Made by a program: the position numbers and the translations under genes. DNA of 64,000 nucleotides from Paramarasmius palmivorus (Eukaryota > Basidiomycota > Agaricomycetes > Agaricales > Marasmiaceae): positions 62,001-126,000 of the forward strand of contig JAYKXP010000122.1 in NCBI GenBank assembly GCA_037176845.1, read 5' to 3'. Below, piece by piece: positions 12,589 through 24,743 of the stretch (position 1 is its first letter; the number at the start of each line of letters is the position of its first letter). The notes below the pieces were generated by a model. That model was not told where the DNA came from and did no database searches. It saw nothing but the letters and a program-made list of their open reading frames with translations.

Positions 12589-14453
12589 ATGCATCTCTTG
12601 TTCTTCCTCTCTCTTCCCCTCCTTGTGATTGCATCTCTTCGAGATAAGTTTGCAAATGCAGGGATAGAAGCAGTTTTTCCCGGCGACGCCCCATACGTCA
12701 ATGCTTCGAAAGGGTGTCAGTCTTTCTACTGCCTTTTCCTTTACATTGCTCATGACGTCGATAGATAATTTACGGTTTGATCCCAGACCGATTGCCATCA
12801 CATACCCCAACAACGCAGAGCAGGTATCCTTTGTCGTCAAGGCAGGCGTAAAAGAAGGCGTAAGAGTGGTTGCAAGGAGTGGCGGCGTACGCTCTATTAC
12901 TCTCTCGCTCTCCGTTCTGTTGATCCAACCACCACAGCACAGCTACATAGCTAATTCTCTCGGCTCCTCCGATTATTCCCCAGCGATCATAGTCAATCTC
13001 AGCAACTTGAATAACATTACATATGATCCCACCACAGAGACCGCTGTCATCCAACCTGGAAACAGGTTAGGACAAGTTGCGCTGGCCCTGAACGAACACG
13101 GAAGGGCGATACCGCACGGAAGATGCAGTTGGGTTGGGTTTGGAGGCCATTCCGGTAAGCTTGGTGACTCTTTTGCTTGGCGATGATTTGTGACTGAGCA
13201 GATTTCGTTTTGTAGGGTTTGGAGGTTGGGGCTTTTCGTCACGGATGTGGGGTCTCACGTTGGATAACGTCTTGAGCGCCGAGGTTGTGCTGGCTAACGG
13301 TACTATTGTTCGTGCGTCGGAAGATGAGAATTCAGACTTATTCTGGGTACGATAGCCTACGTTTTTTACCCACCTCATATCTAACATGATCATCTATCAG
13401 GCTGTCCGGGGCTCCTCCGCGTCCTTCGGGATTGTCACCTCCATCACTGTTCGCACTCACTTGAGACCTCCGGAAGCGACATATTTCCTATACCTCTGGG
13501 ATATGGATGTTTCTACCGCAATCTTCACCTTTGAGTCTTTCCAAGAATTTGCTCTTTCTCCGACGCTACCCATCGATTTTGGAGGCGAACTAGGAATGCT
13601 TAAGGGCACATCCCGAGGGCGCGTGATGACTGCCTTTTTCGGAAACTATTACGGTTCGCATGCGTCGTACAATGATACTGTTGGACCTTTCCTCAGTTCT
13701 TTACCACCACCAAGTAATGATTCCGAAGTCTTACAAGGAACATGGATAGATATTATTAGGAAAGCTGCAGTCGGAGATCTCGAAACCGGGAATGAGCAGG
13801 ACATGATCCGGGATACGTTTTATGCCAAATCACTTATGACGGATGAGAATGGTGTTAGCAGAGAAGCAATGGGCGCGTTGATGGAATATCTAGCCGGTAT
13901 TGGGTTTGATTCCGATGCGGTATGCTCTTCTTTGCTTCGACATGTTATTGTACTCACGGGTTTGTTGTAACAACTAGTTTTGGCACATTGAAGTAGAGAT
14001 CTACGGCGGTGCCCATTCTGCTATCAACGCCATTCCAGTCAACTCTACGGCTTTTGGGCGGCGGAGTAGTCTCTTCACCTTCCAGCCTTATGCAAGCACC
14101 GGCGATATGCTCCCACCTTGGGAAAATAGTATATTTGGATTCGTAGATGGGATAGTTGACAGTGTCGTGAATAACATGCCTAGCGACTGGGATTACGGGT
14201 AAGTATTCCGTTCGTCTTTATCAGGAAGGCATGAGGATGATGTCGATGTTATAGGGCATATGTAAACTATATCGATGCCAGGCTACCAGATTGTATGTTG
14301 CCATTCACTGTTTTTGGTCTGCATTCTCTAAGTGTGCTGTTTAAAGGGCAACATCGGTATTACTCAAGCAACTATCCGCGGTTGCAGAAACTCAAGGGGG
14401 ATTTAGATCCGAAGAATGTGTTTAGGTTCGATACATCCATCGAAGGTGTTTAG
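12589..14453 (+). CDS. Secreted FAD-linked oxidase (BBE-like, AA7 type), copy 1
   Basis: Flavin oxidase with an N-terminal PCMH-type FAD domain and a C-terminal berberine-bridge (BBE) segment; known relatives oxidise sugars or alkaloid-like substrates with O2, giving H2O2. Eight exons, seven introns: exon 1 is 12589-12715, exon 2 12765-12896, exon 3 starts at 12938; later introns fall near 13155, 13347, 13920, 14199 and 14295. The protein is about 490 residues. It begins with a hydrophobic signal-like stretch ([14 protein letters not shown]). RSGG|HSY supplies the His (codon 12938-12940) for 8-alpha-histidyl-FAD, and HGRCSWVG supplies the Cys (codon 13124-13126) for the 6-S-cysteinyl bond, so bicovalent FAD is expected. 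The end has WQHRYY, then LDPKNVFR typical of BBE. All frames stay open through every predicted splice. Substrate unknown. Closest sister is copy 2, whose introns and flanks are also alike. Confidence 0.88.
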
Positions 14454-15306
14454 AATACAATCGGCTCTTTGCGCTGCCAAAGTAATGCGGAAATGCCATT
14501 TGACGTAACTTTACTGATGTTTGATAGTAGCATCTCGTGGAGTCGAAATGTGACTCTGTCGGAAAATATTGGGAAAATACACTCGTTCTAGTGTCTTAAT
14601 ATGTTTATGCGATGTAGCCGCGGCGAAGTCTGGGAACCAAATTGAGGACATTCGAACGCGTATGTTTCTGTTCTTAGAACCAGGTATTGAGTCATGGTGG
14701 GGGCATGAGGCTTTCATCATGAACGTGCCAGTGGGCGTAGTGTAACTGGGATGATTTAAGGAACATGAAGACGCAAGGGAAGGACTGCTGAAGGACTGTC
14801 ACCTTCGAAATCTTTTCGAAAATCTTAACCTATGTTGTTACGTTGGCCGCTGTTCTCAGATCTGTGCAATCTTGATACAAAGTCCAATGTAAGAGTCAGG
14901 TGAAGGACAAATCAGCTATTCAGCTACGGGAGGCTAATATAGATAGAACACAAGTGGTTTTGACCAGCGCTTAGTACTTAGGGATCATGTGATTTGCTAA
15001 CATAACTATCACACCACGCGGCAGGATGATGCGTGACACAGGAAGGTGACAGGAATCGCATCTTCAACCAGCGACCATCACCATCATTATGCACCTTTCC
15101 CTTTATCAACCGGGTTCAACGAACAAGTAAATACTTATAGGGCTACATAACATTGGGTTCTGTGAGTTGTCTTGCCCTTTTCAACTCCTTTTCTCGTACT
15201 AAGATGGACCTGCCCTAGTCGATCCCCTATCGTAATATACCCTGATGGACGACCCTTCTTCCCTTCCTAAAATTACCCACTTGTAACACTCGTCCTCCCG
15301 TACTTT
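14454..15306. other. Spacer between FAD oxidases 1 and 2
   Basis: No gene is seen (a 69-codon minus frame at 14511-14720 is not credible). The last 100 bases before the next promoter block resemble the sequence upstream of copy 1 (for example CCCACTTGT followed by CTCGTC), showing that the duplication included upstream DNA. The bases just after the stop codon (ATACAATCGGCTCTTTGC) recur after copy 2. Confidence 0.5.
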
Positions 15307-15392
15307 GGTCAGCAGATGCACCTTTCCACGCTGTACCATCAAATGATCCGCGTACCTCGGTAATCCGCAACGTTTAAAACCCTACAGCAATC
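15307..15392 (+). promoter_or_regulatory. Promoter block of FAD oxidase 2
   Basis: GGTCAGCAGATGCACC starts at 15307, followed by CCATCAAATGATCCGCG and TTTAAAACCC near 15373. Same arrangement as upstream of copies 1 and 3. Confidence 0.5.
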
Positions 15393-15410
15393 CATTCAGC
15401 GAAACGCGCC

Positions 15411-17271
15411 ATGCATTTCCTGCTCCTGCTCTATCTCCCTCTCCTTGCAGTAGCATCTCTTCGACATCAATTTGCACATGAAGGCATAAAAGCTATCTTT
15501 CCCGGCGATGCGGCGTACGTCAATGCTTCGAGAGCGTGTCAGTGTTTTCATTATTCTCACTCTTCCAATGCTCATGACGTCGATAGACAACATGCGATTT
15601 GATCCCAGCCCAATTGCCGTCACGTACCCGATCAACGTACAGCAGGTATCACTGGTCGTCAACGCTGGTGCGAAAGAAGGCGTAAGAGTGGTTGCAAGGA
15701 GCGGTGGTGTACGTTTTTGTTGCTCTCTCGCTCTCCGTTTCGTTGATCCAACCACCGCAGCATAGCTACATAGCTAATTCTCTCGGCTCCTCCGATTACT
15801 CCCCAGCGCTCGTAGTCGATCTCAGCAACTTCGATAACATTACATATGATCCCACCACAGAGACCGCTGTCATCCAGCCTGGAAACAGGTTAGGACAGGT
15901 TGCGCTGGCATTGAACGAACACGGAAGGGCGATGCCACACGGAAGATGCAGTTGGGTTGGGTTTGGAGGCCATTCCGGTAAGCCTGGTACCCTTTCCTGC
16001 TGGCGGTGATTGATGACCCATGAGAATGCGTTCTTTAGGTTTTGGAGGATGGGGCTTCCCGTCAAGGATGTGGGGTCTCACGCTGGATAATGTTTTGGGC
16101 GCCGAAGTTGTTTTGGCGAACGGTACTATCGTTCATGTATCTGAAGATGAAAATGTCGAGTTATTTTGGGTGAGTCATGCTAATTCTCCCTGCTTACCTC
16201 ATGTCTGATACGATCATTGACTAGGCTGTTCGAGGCTCCTCTGCCTCCTTCGGAATCGTCACCTCTATCATCGTTCGCACTCACCCAACACCCGCAGAAG
16301 CGACCTCTTTCCAATATGTCTGGGACATGGACGTTTCCACTGCAATATCCACCTTTGAGGCCTTCCAAGAGTTTGCACTTTCTGATACTCTCCCCGTCGA
16401 ATTTGGAGGCGAACTAGGAATGCTTAAGGGCACATCCCGAGGGCGCGTGACAACCGTATTCCTTGGAGGCTACTATGGTCCTCATGCGTCGTATAACGAT
16501 ACTGTTGGACCTTTCCTCAATTCCTTGCCACTCCCACGCAACGATTCAACTGTTGTACAAGGAACATGGATAGATGCCGTTAGAGCCGGTGCAGCTGGAG
16601 ATATTGAAACCGGGAATGCTCAGGATATGCCTCGGGATACGTTTTATGCGAAATCACTCATGACGGACGAGAATGGTGTTAGCAGGGAAGCAATGGGCGC
16701 GTTGATGGAGTATCTAGGCGGTGTCGGGTTTGATTCTGATACGGTATGTTCTTCTCCTTTCTTTGCTTTCACATGTTACTTTACTCATGGGGTTTCTAGT
16801 TTTGGCATGTTGAAGTAGAGATCTACGGTGGTGCCCGTTCCGCTGTCAATGCCATTCCAGTCAACTCTACGGCTTTTGGGCGGCGGAGTAGTCTCTTCAC
16901 ATTCCAGCCTTACGCAAGCACCGGCGATCTACTCCCGCCCTGGGACAATAGTATATTTGGATTCGTGGATGGGATGGTTCATAGTGTCGTGAGTAGTATG
17001 CCTAGTGACTGGGATTATGGGTAAGTCTTCCGTTCGTCTTTCTTGGAAAGGTTTGTTAACGATCTCAACCTTGTAGTGCATATGCAAACTATATCGATGC
17101 CAGGCTACCAGATTGTACGCTGTCATTGTCCCTTTTCTCTCTACATCCTCTAAGTGGTTTATAGGGCAACATCGATATTACTCAAGCAACTATCCGCGGT
17201 TGCAGAAAATCAAGGGGGATTTAGATCCGAAGAATGTGTTTAGGTTCGATACATCCATCGAAGGTGTTTAG
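15411..17271 (+). CDS. Secreted FAD-linked oxidase (BBE-like, AA7 type), copy 2
   Basis: Tandem paralogue of the gene at 12589 with the same eight-exon plan and splice phases. Exon 1 encodes a signal-like stretch (FLLLLYLPLLAVAS) and ends inside a split Tyr codon at about 15540. The histidyl-FAD residue follows the second intron (CAT at 15761-15763 in RSGG|HSY). The cysteinyl-FAD residue is TGC at 15947-15949 in HGRCSWVG. Later introns fall near 15975, 16168, 16743, 17021 and 17116. The substrate half carries a conserved [15 protein letters not shown] block and several N-glycosylation sequons. The BBE end ([14 protein letters not shown], then LDPKNVFR) is complete and closes with TAG. Introns are nearly as similar to copy 1 as exons, pointing to a recent duplication. 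Probably secreted, H2O2-forming; substrate unknown. Confidence 0.88.
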
Positions 17272-18004
17272 GATACAATCGGCTCTTTGCATCGCCGGAG
17301 CAATTCAGAAACACGAGCCTCCTCATGCGTTGGCTCCTACAAATACAATTCTCTGTCAGGAATGATCTCCGAGCTGATGGACATTAATGAACGGTGCTCC
17401 AGGCTGGGCTGAGATGTTACAGGTACGTTTACAATCGGCGCCCGAGAACGTTCCCGTAGCTTGGTCAGCCCACAGCCCGTGTGTGTGCATACCATTAGCT
17501 GTGTATCTTTCTGATCGTTCGTAAATCATCTATCCCTTTAACGTGATACTGATCATAAGCCGTTATTGTTTTCGGACTGAGACCTCCACACTTAGCGTAT
17601 GCCGCTTGGAAAATACTTCCAACTTTAGTGGTCTACATGTCTGACTATAGAATATTACAAGGATCATAAGCTGTACAGTATTTCAGAACACTAAACCAGA
17701 AATTATCGACTGGTTGGAGATCGGTTGGGGTTGTGTCGAGCGCTGCCGTGGTTCGTGAATGCCGTAGAGATCACGTTGGAAAGATCTTCGGCCTCATCCG
17801 AATCACGTGTAGCAATGTGTCGCGATTTTTGGTGACACTGACAGCTGTGTTCCTTCAACCGACCATCACCGGCATCTGCAATGTCGCAGGACTTTCTCCC
17901 GCCTATTCTCCAGGGTGCTACATGGAAATTATGGTCCTCCTTAGCCCTAATTTTAGCCGTGATACACATCTAATCAACCGTTCACGAAAGCTGCTCTCTT
18001 TCCT
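17272..18004. other. Spacer between FAD oxidases 2 and 3
   Basis: The first 20 or so bases repeat the 3' flank of copy 1. A short block near 17530 (CCCTTTAACGTGATACTGAT) has a close match near 20300, downstream of copy 3, so the duplicated unit included 3' DNA. The open frame from 17733 (+) has no recognised motif and overlaps the copy 3 promoter. Confidence 0.4.
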
Positions 18005-18090
18005 GGTCAGCAGATGCACCATTGCACACTATCCCATCAAAATATCAACTACGTACCTCGGTCACCCAAAGCCCTTTAAAGCTCCACAAG
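18005..18090 (+). promoter_or_regulatory. Promoter block of FAD oxidase 3
   Basis: GGTCAGCAGATGCACC begins at 18005, followed by CCATCAAAATATC and ACGTACCTCGGTCA, then TTTAAAGC near 18075. It matches the blocks before copies 1 and 2 although the genes themselves have diverged more. Confidence 0.45.
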
Positions 18091-18106
18091 ACCAGTCGCA
18101 CGCGCC

Positions 18107-19956
18107 ATGCGTTTCCTGCTTCTTCTCAGTTTCCCGTTCTTCGTACGAGCATCTCTTCGGGACCGACTAGCAATTGATGGTATTCACGCTGTCTTTCCTG
18201 GAGATGTTGATTACGCTAATGCCTCCAGGGCGTGTATGTAGTTCTTCCGCTCCTTCATTTTCGATGAGGCTGATGCTGTTTGTAGATAACATGCGCTTCA
18301 ATCCCAACCCTATTGCCGTCACGTATCCCATAAATGCCGAACAAGTATCACAGGTTGTCCGAGCTGGCGCGAAAGAGGGTATGAGAGTCGTTGCGAGGAG
18401 TGGGGGTGTGAATTTCTCAACCTTTCCCCATCTATACCTATGCTAACTAACCACAACAGCATAGTTACATAGCTAACTCGCTCGGCTCTTCTGGATATCC
18501 ACCTGCCCTCGTTGTCGACCTCAGCAGCTTCAGAAACATAACATATGACCCAAGCACAAAGACGGCCATGATCCAACCTGGGATTAGGCTAGGCAATGTT
18601 GTTTCAACCCTGAACGAGCATGGAAGGGCGATACCACATGGAAGATGCAGCTGGGTCGGGTTTGGCGGACATTCTGGTGCGTAGGGATTCCTGGCTGGAA
18701 CTGACGACTGACGGATGTACATTAGGTTTTGGAGGCTGGGGCCACCCTTCACGGTTGTGGGGCCTTACGTTAGACAATATCTTAAGCGCTGAAGTCGTTC
18801 TGGCCAATGGTACCATCGTTCATGCATCTGAGGACAAGAACCACGAACTTTTCTGGGTAACCAAGTCCTTATTCCTCTCTATGCTCCATGATTAACATGT
18901 ATACCTACTAGGCTATCCGAGGCTCCTCTCCATCTTTCGGAATAGTCACTTCCACCACCGTTCGCACTCATGCAACGCCACCCGAGGCTACCCTTTTTCA
19001 ATATCTCTGGGACATGGACGTCTCACTCGCCACATTCACATTCAAGTCCTTCCAGGCTTACGCTCTTTCATCGGAGCTCCCCGCTGAGCTTGGGGGTGAA
19101 CTAGGCATATTGAAGGGTACATCCCGAGGACGTGTGACAGTCATGTTTTTTGGGAGTTATTACGGTTCGCATGCGACATATAATGAGACCGTCAAACCAT
19201 TCTTGAATGCATTACCCCCGCCACGCAATGACTCCATCGTTGTCCAGGGAACTTGGATCGACGCTATTAGAGCCGCCGCAGCCGGGGATTTAGAAACTGG
19301 GGATGCCCAGGATATGCCTCGGGACACTTTTTATGCCAAGTCGCTAATGACCGATGAAAACGGCGTAAACGAGAACGCGATGAGTGGGTTGCTAGAACAT
19401 CTGGGAGGAGCTGGTTTTGATTCTGACGACGTGTGTTACTATTGTTTTACTCTCCTGCACATGCTCATGTTGTATTACTAGTTTTGGGCCGTTGAAATAG
19501 AGATCTACGGTGGTGTCCATTCCGCCATCAACTCCGTTCCACTCGAATCCACGGCATTTGGGAGACGAAATAGTCTTTTCACGTTCCAGCTTTATGGAAG
19601 TACAGACGATAGACTACCTCCATGGGACGATACTATATTCAAATTTGTGGGTGGGATGGTAGATGAGGTCGTGATCAACATGCCAGATGATTGGGGATAC
19701 GGGTGAGTCCGTCTTTTTCTTTACGGTGAGGGTTGACCTTTAATGCCAAGGATCGTTATAGAGCATACGCTAATTACATTGACGCCAGGCTACCCGATTG
19801 TACGTTCACCTTCTATTTTCCACTTTTCATTATCTCAGTGGATCAATTACAGGGCAGCATCTGTACTACTCGACCCACTATCCACGTTTGCAGAAGCTCA
19901 AGCGGGAATTGGATCCCGGGAATGTATTTAGGTTCCAACAGTCCATTGAAATCTAG
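18107..19956 (+). CDS. Secreted FAD-linked oxidase (BBE-like, AA7 type), copy 3
   Basis: Third tandem paralogue and the most diverged of the set, but with identical intron positions. The start ATG lies in CGCGCCATGC and opens a signal-like stretch (FLLLLSFPFFVRAS). The flavin-linking His is CAT at 18460-18462 and the linking Cys is TGC at 18646-18648, so bicovalent FAD is conserved. Introns fall near 18235, 18409, 18677, 18857, 19430, 19703 and 19799. It keeps [14 protein letters not shown], the FWAVEIEIYGG start of the sixth exon and a BBE end (WQHLYYSTHYPRLQ, LDPGNVFR), stopping at TAG 19954-19956. Small substitutions in the substrate half (for example around 19020-19100) could alter substrate choice. 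No frame break found. Confidence 0.87.
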
Positions 19957-20453
19957 AAACAAGGAATAGACCCAATAAAGCTGTTACTTGTCAACGAGAA
20001 CCGGTCTCATAACATGCCATACGACTAATGGGTAATCCCCGTCCACAAGCTAGTTAATCTCACGCTGCGGGTTACTACCTGTATATTGAGCTAGGCAGGG
20101 GTAAATGCCATGTATCAAGAAGCATGACGGACTCAACAGCGTTAATGAAGAGTCTCTTGGCCTTCTAAACCTCATGGCGGCCTCCGAGAGCCTCGAAAGC
20201 CTTCCCGCAGGTTTGATATTTCGCTTCCGAGCCCGCTGATCAGCATAACGTCAGTACAACATTGGAATAGTACATGCTATTGGGTACAATCATCCCTTTC
20301 AACATGATACTGATTTAAACTCCCATCGTTGTGGGTTTGATTCCTGTTGAACCCCCTCTCAGGTAAGTCACAGCCCATGTTTCAGTCTAGCTGTCCAGAA
20401 AATCAAGCACTTAAAGAGCAAGCATATTGCCGGAACATTTATTGTCGGATTCA
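19957..20453. other. Intergenic, no gene seen
   Basis: Lies between the third FAD oxidase and a membrane protein gene. It has a short block near 20300 shared with 17530, part of the duplicated 3' flank. Nothing else is supported. Confidence 0.4.
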
Positions 20454-21817
20454 ATGGTCTTTGGTCCTCACGCCAGAATACTTGCACAAGTTGCACTCAC
20501 CGCCGTAAGTGCCATACTATGGCTGGCAATAGTCGACTGAAAGCCACTAGGTTCAATTCTTCTGCTATGGTTTACTTTCGAACTTCCTGATAATACCATG
20601 AGACTAATCTATCACAACACAGGCGTATATACGGTGCTGTTCGGCCTTTCTACGCACATTCTCTCTAAGAGACCAGGCGTCTCTCGTTTCAATCCAATTT
20701 TCGTTGCGACTATTATTTTGTTCGCCGTTTCAACTGCCGATACCGTGGTCTGTGTTACCGCCGACATCTTGACTTGGTGTACTAGGTATGAAGCTTGTTC
20801 GTGAATGGTGGCGCAACTCTTACTCTTACTGTATTAGTTGTCCAACGGGAAGCGGAGATATTGACCGCCTGTTCTACATTCAATATTATCTCAAGGCCAC
20901 GTCTAGGTTCGCCCGATATAAGCTTATAATTGTCAGTGTGGCTGATGGCATTAGCAGTGCGGTTGCAGATTTTATTTTAGTAAGTGCCCAGTTCTCGCTA
21001 TAAATACTATGTCAACTTACGCGATCTTGTAGCTGTGGCGCTGCTACGCAGTTTGGGGAAGACGTTGGAAAATCGTCATTGTACCCCTTCTGATTTCCGT
21101 TGGAAGCCACAGTAAGAATTCCCTCCTGTTCTTCTACGCTTCCTTATTGAGGATCGTAGCCACTGTGCTTGTCTTGATCTTTCGGATCGTACCCCATGCA
21201 TTGATGTACTCGACCGGAATCGAGGTGCACGCCTTTGAGGATGCAACGGTCTGTATCACTACCGTTATAGTTGGATTGAATAATCTTTTGGTTTCATCCC
21301 TTATAGGCACGTCATCTAAGCTTGATTCTCTCCACGTCCTGCTGAGTCTGATGCAATCAACGCAGCATTCCGTATCTTCTTCATGAGCCGCGAGATCAAC
21401 GCGTACTTAGGTGCAAAGTCGAAGGCGATGTATCGAACTGCGACAGTCGCAACGTTCGTGGATATGACTTTACCTCTTTCTAACTAGCATCTAACGCAAT
21501 GTCTGTTGGCAAGGTTTGAATCTGGCTTCGTATATTCGATACTTGTCAGTATACCATCAATGATGGCTACTGAACTGTCTTGGCCCGGATCTTCAACGCA
21601 TAATCATGCTGATTTCTTCATTCGGAGCACTGCGATTAATATTTGTTTACGATGCTGGCCAGCCGTCGCGGTACGTCCTTCTTTATTCTTCGGATTACTC
21701 AAAACTCAGACTGTTGCACTAAAGGGTATTGCATCAACCATAATCGTAGTCCGGGTTGCTTTCGCTGCTGATACTTATTCATTACCACCGACAGACAATG
21801 AGTATCACAGCTCCTAG
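20454..21817 (+). CDS. Multi-pass membrane protein, family A (A1)
   Basis: Intact member of a fungal seven-helix-type membrane family. Exon 1 (from ATG 20454) gives PHARILAQVALTA; a tiny second exon gives VQFFCYG. Next comes a helix ending LTWCTR, then a long helix region from about 20840. LWRCYAVWGRRWKIV (about 21035) is a family hallmark, and NNLLVSSLIG, FFMSREI, FESGFVYS and GIASTIIVVRVA follow in order. The last motif is typical of the final helix in large Agaricomycete membrane protein families. One intron, 21307-21365, uses a GC donor (GCACGT) and CAG acceptor; that join restores the MSREI frame seen in A3. Related genes: 34595-36091, 43202-44601, 50891-52241. Ligand and function unknown; a receptor-like role is inference. 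Confidence 0.7.
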
Positions 21818-21852
21818 ATCACGATGGAATAGTACCAAGGGCATACATAGAG

Positions 21853-24410
21853 CTAGATTGATAATTTATGGTCAGACTCGACGCTGTGGCTTTCTCCTCC
21901 GTCGTGGTTAGCCTGAATGGGATCGTTATGAGCCATTTTGCTTTCCTCGAAGGTCCCATAAATATCCTCCTCGTCTATTTCTTCGAGGCCTTTGAGAGGC
22001 CAAATCTTGCAGAGAATGATGTACGTGGCGCTACTCAAGAAGAATCCTTGACATGAATACTCAGCATGACGTGTATGATACCATAATGGAGTCACTAACC
22101 CAATAGCCACGCGAGATAATAGGTTTTTCTCCACCCGCCTGATATTGTTGACTGCTGAACGGCGGCGATGAAGCCTGGCATGAGTGGCCACACGCCCATA
22201 ACCCAAGCAAAGATAGCGCGGAAATTGAATCCGTGTGTATACCTGAGTCCAGATTACATCATAAGTGCTTAGAGTTTGGAGTTTGGAGACCTAGACACAC
22301 CAGTAAATCGATTTATTGGATGGCTCGTAAAGATGGCTCAAACGAATCTTCTCTCTCCGAATAATAATATAGTCCGTGATCATCAGACCAGTAGCAGGTC
22401 CAAGGAAGACGGAGAATGAACTAAGACATAATCTCGTGAGTCAAAGCTATGAAGATATATGCGAAGCTCACCTCAGCACCGTTATAAACGTGTTGGCGCC
22501 CTACAAACACGCGGGTGTCATTATCGCCGATCTGATGCTCTGAATCGTCGTAAAGCTGATGGAGGACTCACGTTTAGCAACTGCCAGGGGTTTATTGCTA
22601 GCCCGACGAAGGCAGTAATGAAAGCGCCCTTCATCGATCCTCAATGTCAGAGTATTAGCAAGGTACGAGCCAAAGAACTCACCCGAACAATGTTGAAATA
22701 TCTCGGAAATAGACCGGAGAGGTCAATACCTCCGGAAATAGCATTTCCTGAGATATTGATACCCCATTGTGATACGACGAAGGCACAGCCTAATTGGAAC
22801 GGGCGCTCAGTGCTTGATATTCAGACGACAGTTGAGAAGGTTACCGGCAAAGAAAGTTGCAGCTCTGGCGCCATCACTACTATGTGTCTGAATTGCAATG
22901 AGAAGATTATATGGCTCCCAGAGCTAGGAGAGCACTGGAGATTAGATAAGTAAGACGACGAGATAACATGCAACGCACCAACGGCTCGTCTGGGTAGAAA
23001 CCGGCTGCGCACGAAGTACAGATAATGCCAATGAGTGCCGCTGAGAATGGCCATTAGTATTGAGAAGAACAATAACGAGGATCAGGTCTTTTACTCAAGA
23101 TTGCCATGACGGGAACGCAGAGAAGCTGAGACAGAAATTGGTCTCCTGGCTTCCTCGCAAATCGACTGTAATCTTCCACAACATTAATCAGAGTGGTACG
23201 ACCCGTTTGGCGTAGACATACCGCTTTGGTTAAGAATCCCGCTACTTATCCCCCCGATATTGGTCGTTATACCCAAGATCATCGTCCATGCTAGCTCCGA
23301 TCCCTTCGGCACACTCGTCACACCCGTTACGCCAGCAGGATCTTTGAGAAGAGGACCCCCACCTCCTTCTTTGGCGAGAGCCCAGATCAAGAGAACAAAT
23401 GCTGTGACCGTGATACTATACGATGGTCGGCCGTCATCCTCGGAAGAAAGAAGTAACAATCACCTCACTGTGGCATACTTGAAGGGGACACGATACACCT
23501 CCGGAGGGACAAGCAAAAGGGGAAGTGAGAGTGTCCAAAAGATCATGACCGCTATCAGGTCATTAGTTCTGTTTGAAGTGATTTTAGTCGTCTTTAGTAA
23601 GCCGGAGTCAGATGTCGGGACGTACTCCATTGCAGCACTGGCTGGCAAGGTGTTCTTCATAGTCAGAAACGATGGCCAGATAGCCGCGATAACGACTTTG
23701 ACTGATTTTCCCCCGAACCAAGTTTGACATCCGTACCATACGAACGATAGCATTATCCGCATGAGCAAAGGGAAGAACTATAAAACGTTAGCCACGAAAA
23801 AATCTCAAATATTGCAGTGCACGTACGCTCCCATACATCCCCCACACATATCGGCTATGAAGCGCAATTCAGATTCATCTAAGTGCTACCCTAGTCGGGA
23901 CGCACTTCATAACAGGAAACCCTATATGCCACTGTCCACCCGGCATGCCATTCAATGCAACAGCGATTCCAACAATGATTTGTCCGATGATCTAACGCAA
24001 CCCTACAATGAGCGCTTTACGTCAACAGAGAATAGAAACGGCATACCACGGTAAGCATTGCTTGCCATACATTCAAGCCCAGAGCTAAGAGAGAGCTTGC
24101 TGTCGTCCAGCCTGATATATTGATGCCTGTGACTAGCCAGAAACCAACGAATGACCAAGGACCCCATGTTCGCCTCGACGGCGGAAGCGGCACGATGTCG
24201 CGGTTAATCTGGCACCAATCTCATCAAAAACAGTTGCAGCAGAACATGAGGATACAGTACATACCCAGGGTGTCAATTCAAACGTAGCATCCTTCTCGTG
24301 CGGAACCTCAAGGCGTTTGAGGAACCTACGAGGAATGTGAGCCCACGAGAACTTGTGCTGTGAAGAATGGCGACGCACCTTTGCTTTTTGCTCAACTCGC
24401 TATCGTTCAT
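21853..24410 (-). CDS. NCS1-family permease (uracil/allantoin-type transporter)
   Basis: Nucleobase:cation symporter 1 family transporter of the plasma membrane. Read on the minus strand: a cytosolic N-terminus, then INRDIVPLPPSRRTWGPWSF (about 24210-24150) typical of NCS1 entry to helix 1, then TTASSLLALGLNVWQAM. Next come WYGCQTWFGG and IAAIWPSF (about 23750-23680), strongly diagnostic of fungal NCS1, then LPLLLVPPEVYRVPF. Further helices are at about 23450-23190 and 23070-22960. The end has WVMGVWPLMPGFIA (about 22200), WRKTYYLAWLLG, KIWPLKGLEEIDEEDIYGTF and a polar tail to the stop at 21853. Around ten short introns are needed. The 5' exon is uncertain: I use the ATG at 24410, but the join to the exon at about 24350 is not clean. 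Substrate (uracil, allantoin, uridine or other) cannot be told. Confidence 0.72.
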
Positions 24411-24743
24411 GATGGGGGTTTGAACGAAGAGGAGCGTGTGACAGTCTGAGATAGGATTGTATACTCCCCCGAAAAGCGGCTTTCCGTAATCTATCATATT
24501 TGTCATGAATTGAAGTGATAGGAAAGATGAATTAGCCAGGTCACAAGAGCGCTTTGGGAAGGAGATAAGGCGATATCCAAGACAGGGCCAAAACGCGGTG
24601 GTGTGAGCAAATCCTAAAATCTGATTGGTCGATAGGACGAAGGATATATATAGATACAATCGGCCGAGGGGAACGATCACTCCCTATAAATGATAGGTAG
24701 TTCTCCACTTCAGCTTGCTGCGATAATACGTACGGAAGGACGC

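Noticed and set aside
20290..20360. tRNA-like GTGGGTTTGATTCC stretch
   Set aside because: Only a B-box-like match; no acceptor stem or A-box pairs with it.
22459..22953. 164-codon plus-strand frame
   Set aside because: It is antisense to the NCS1 permease exons and has no motif; the minus strand gives family-typical helices.
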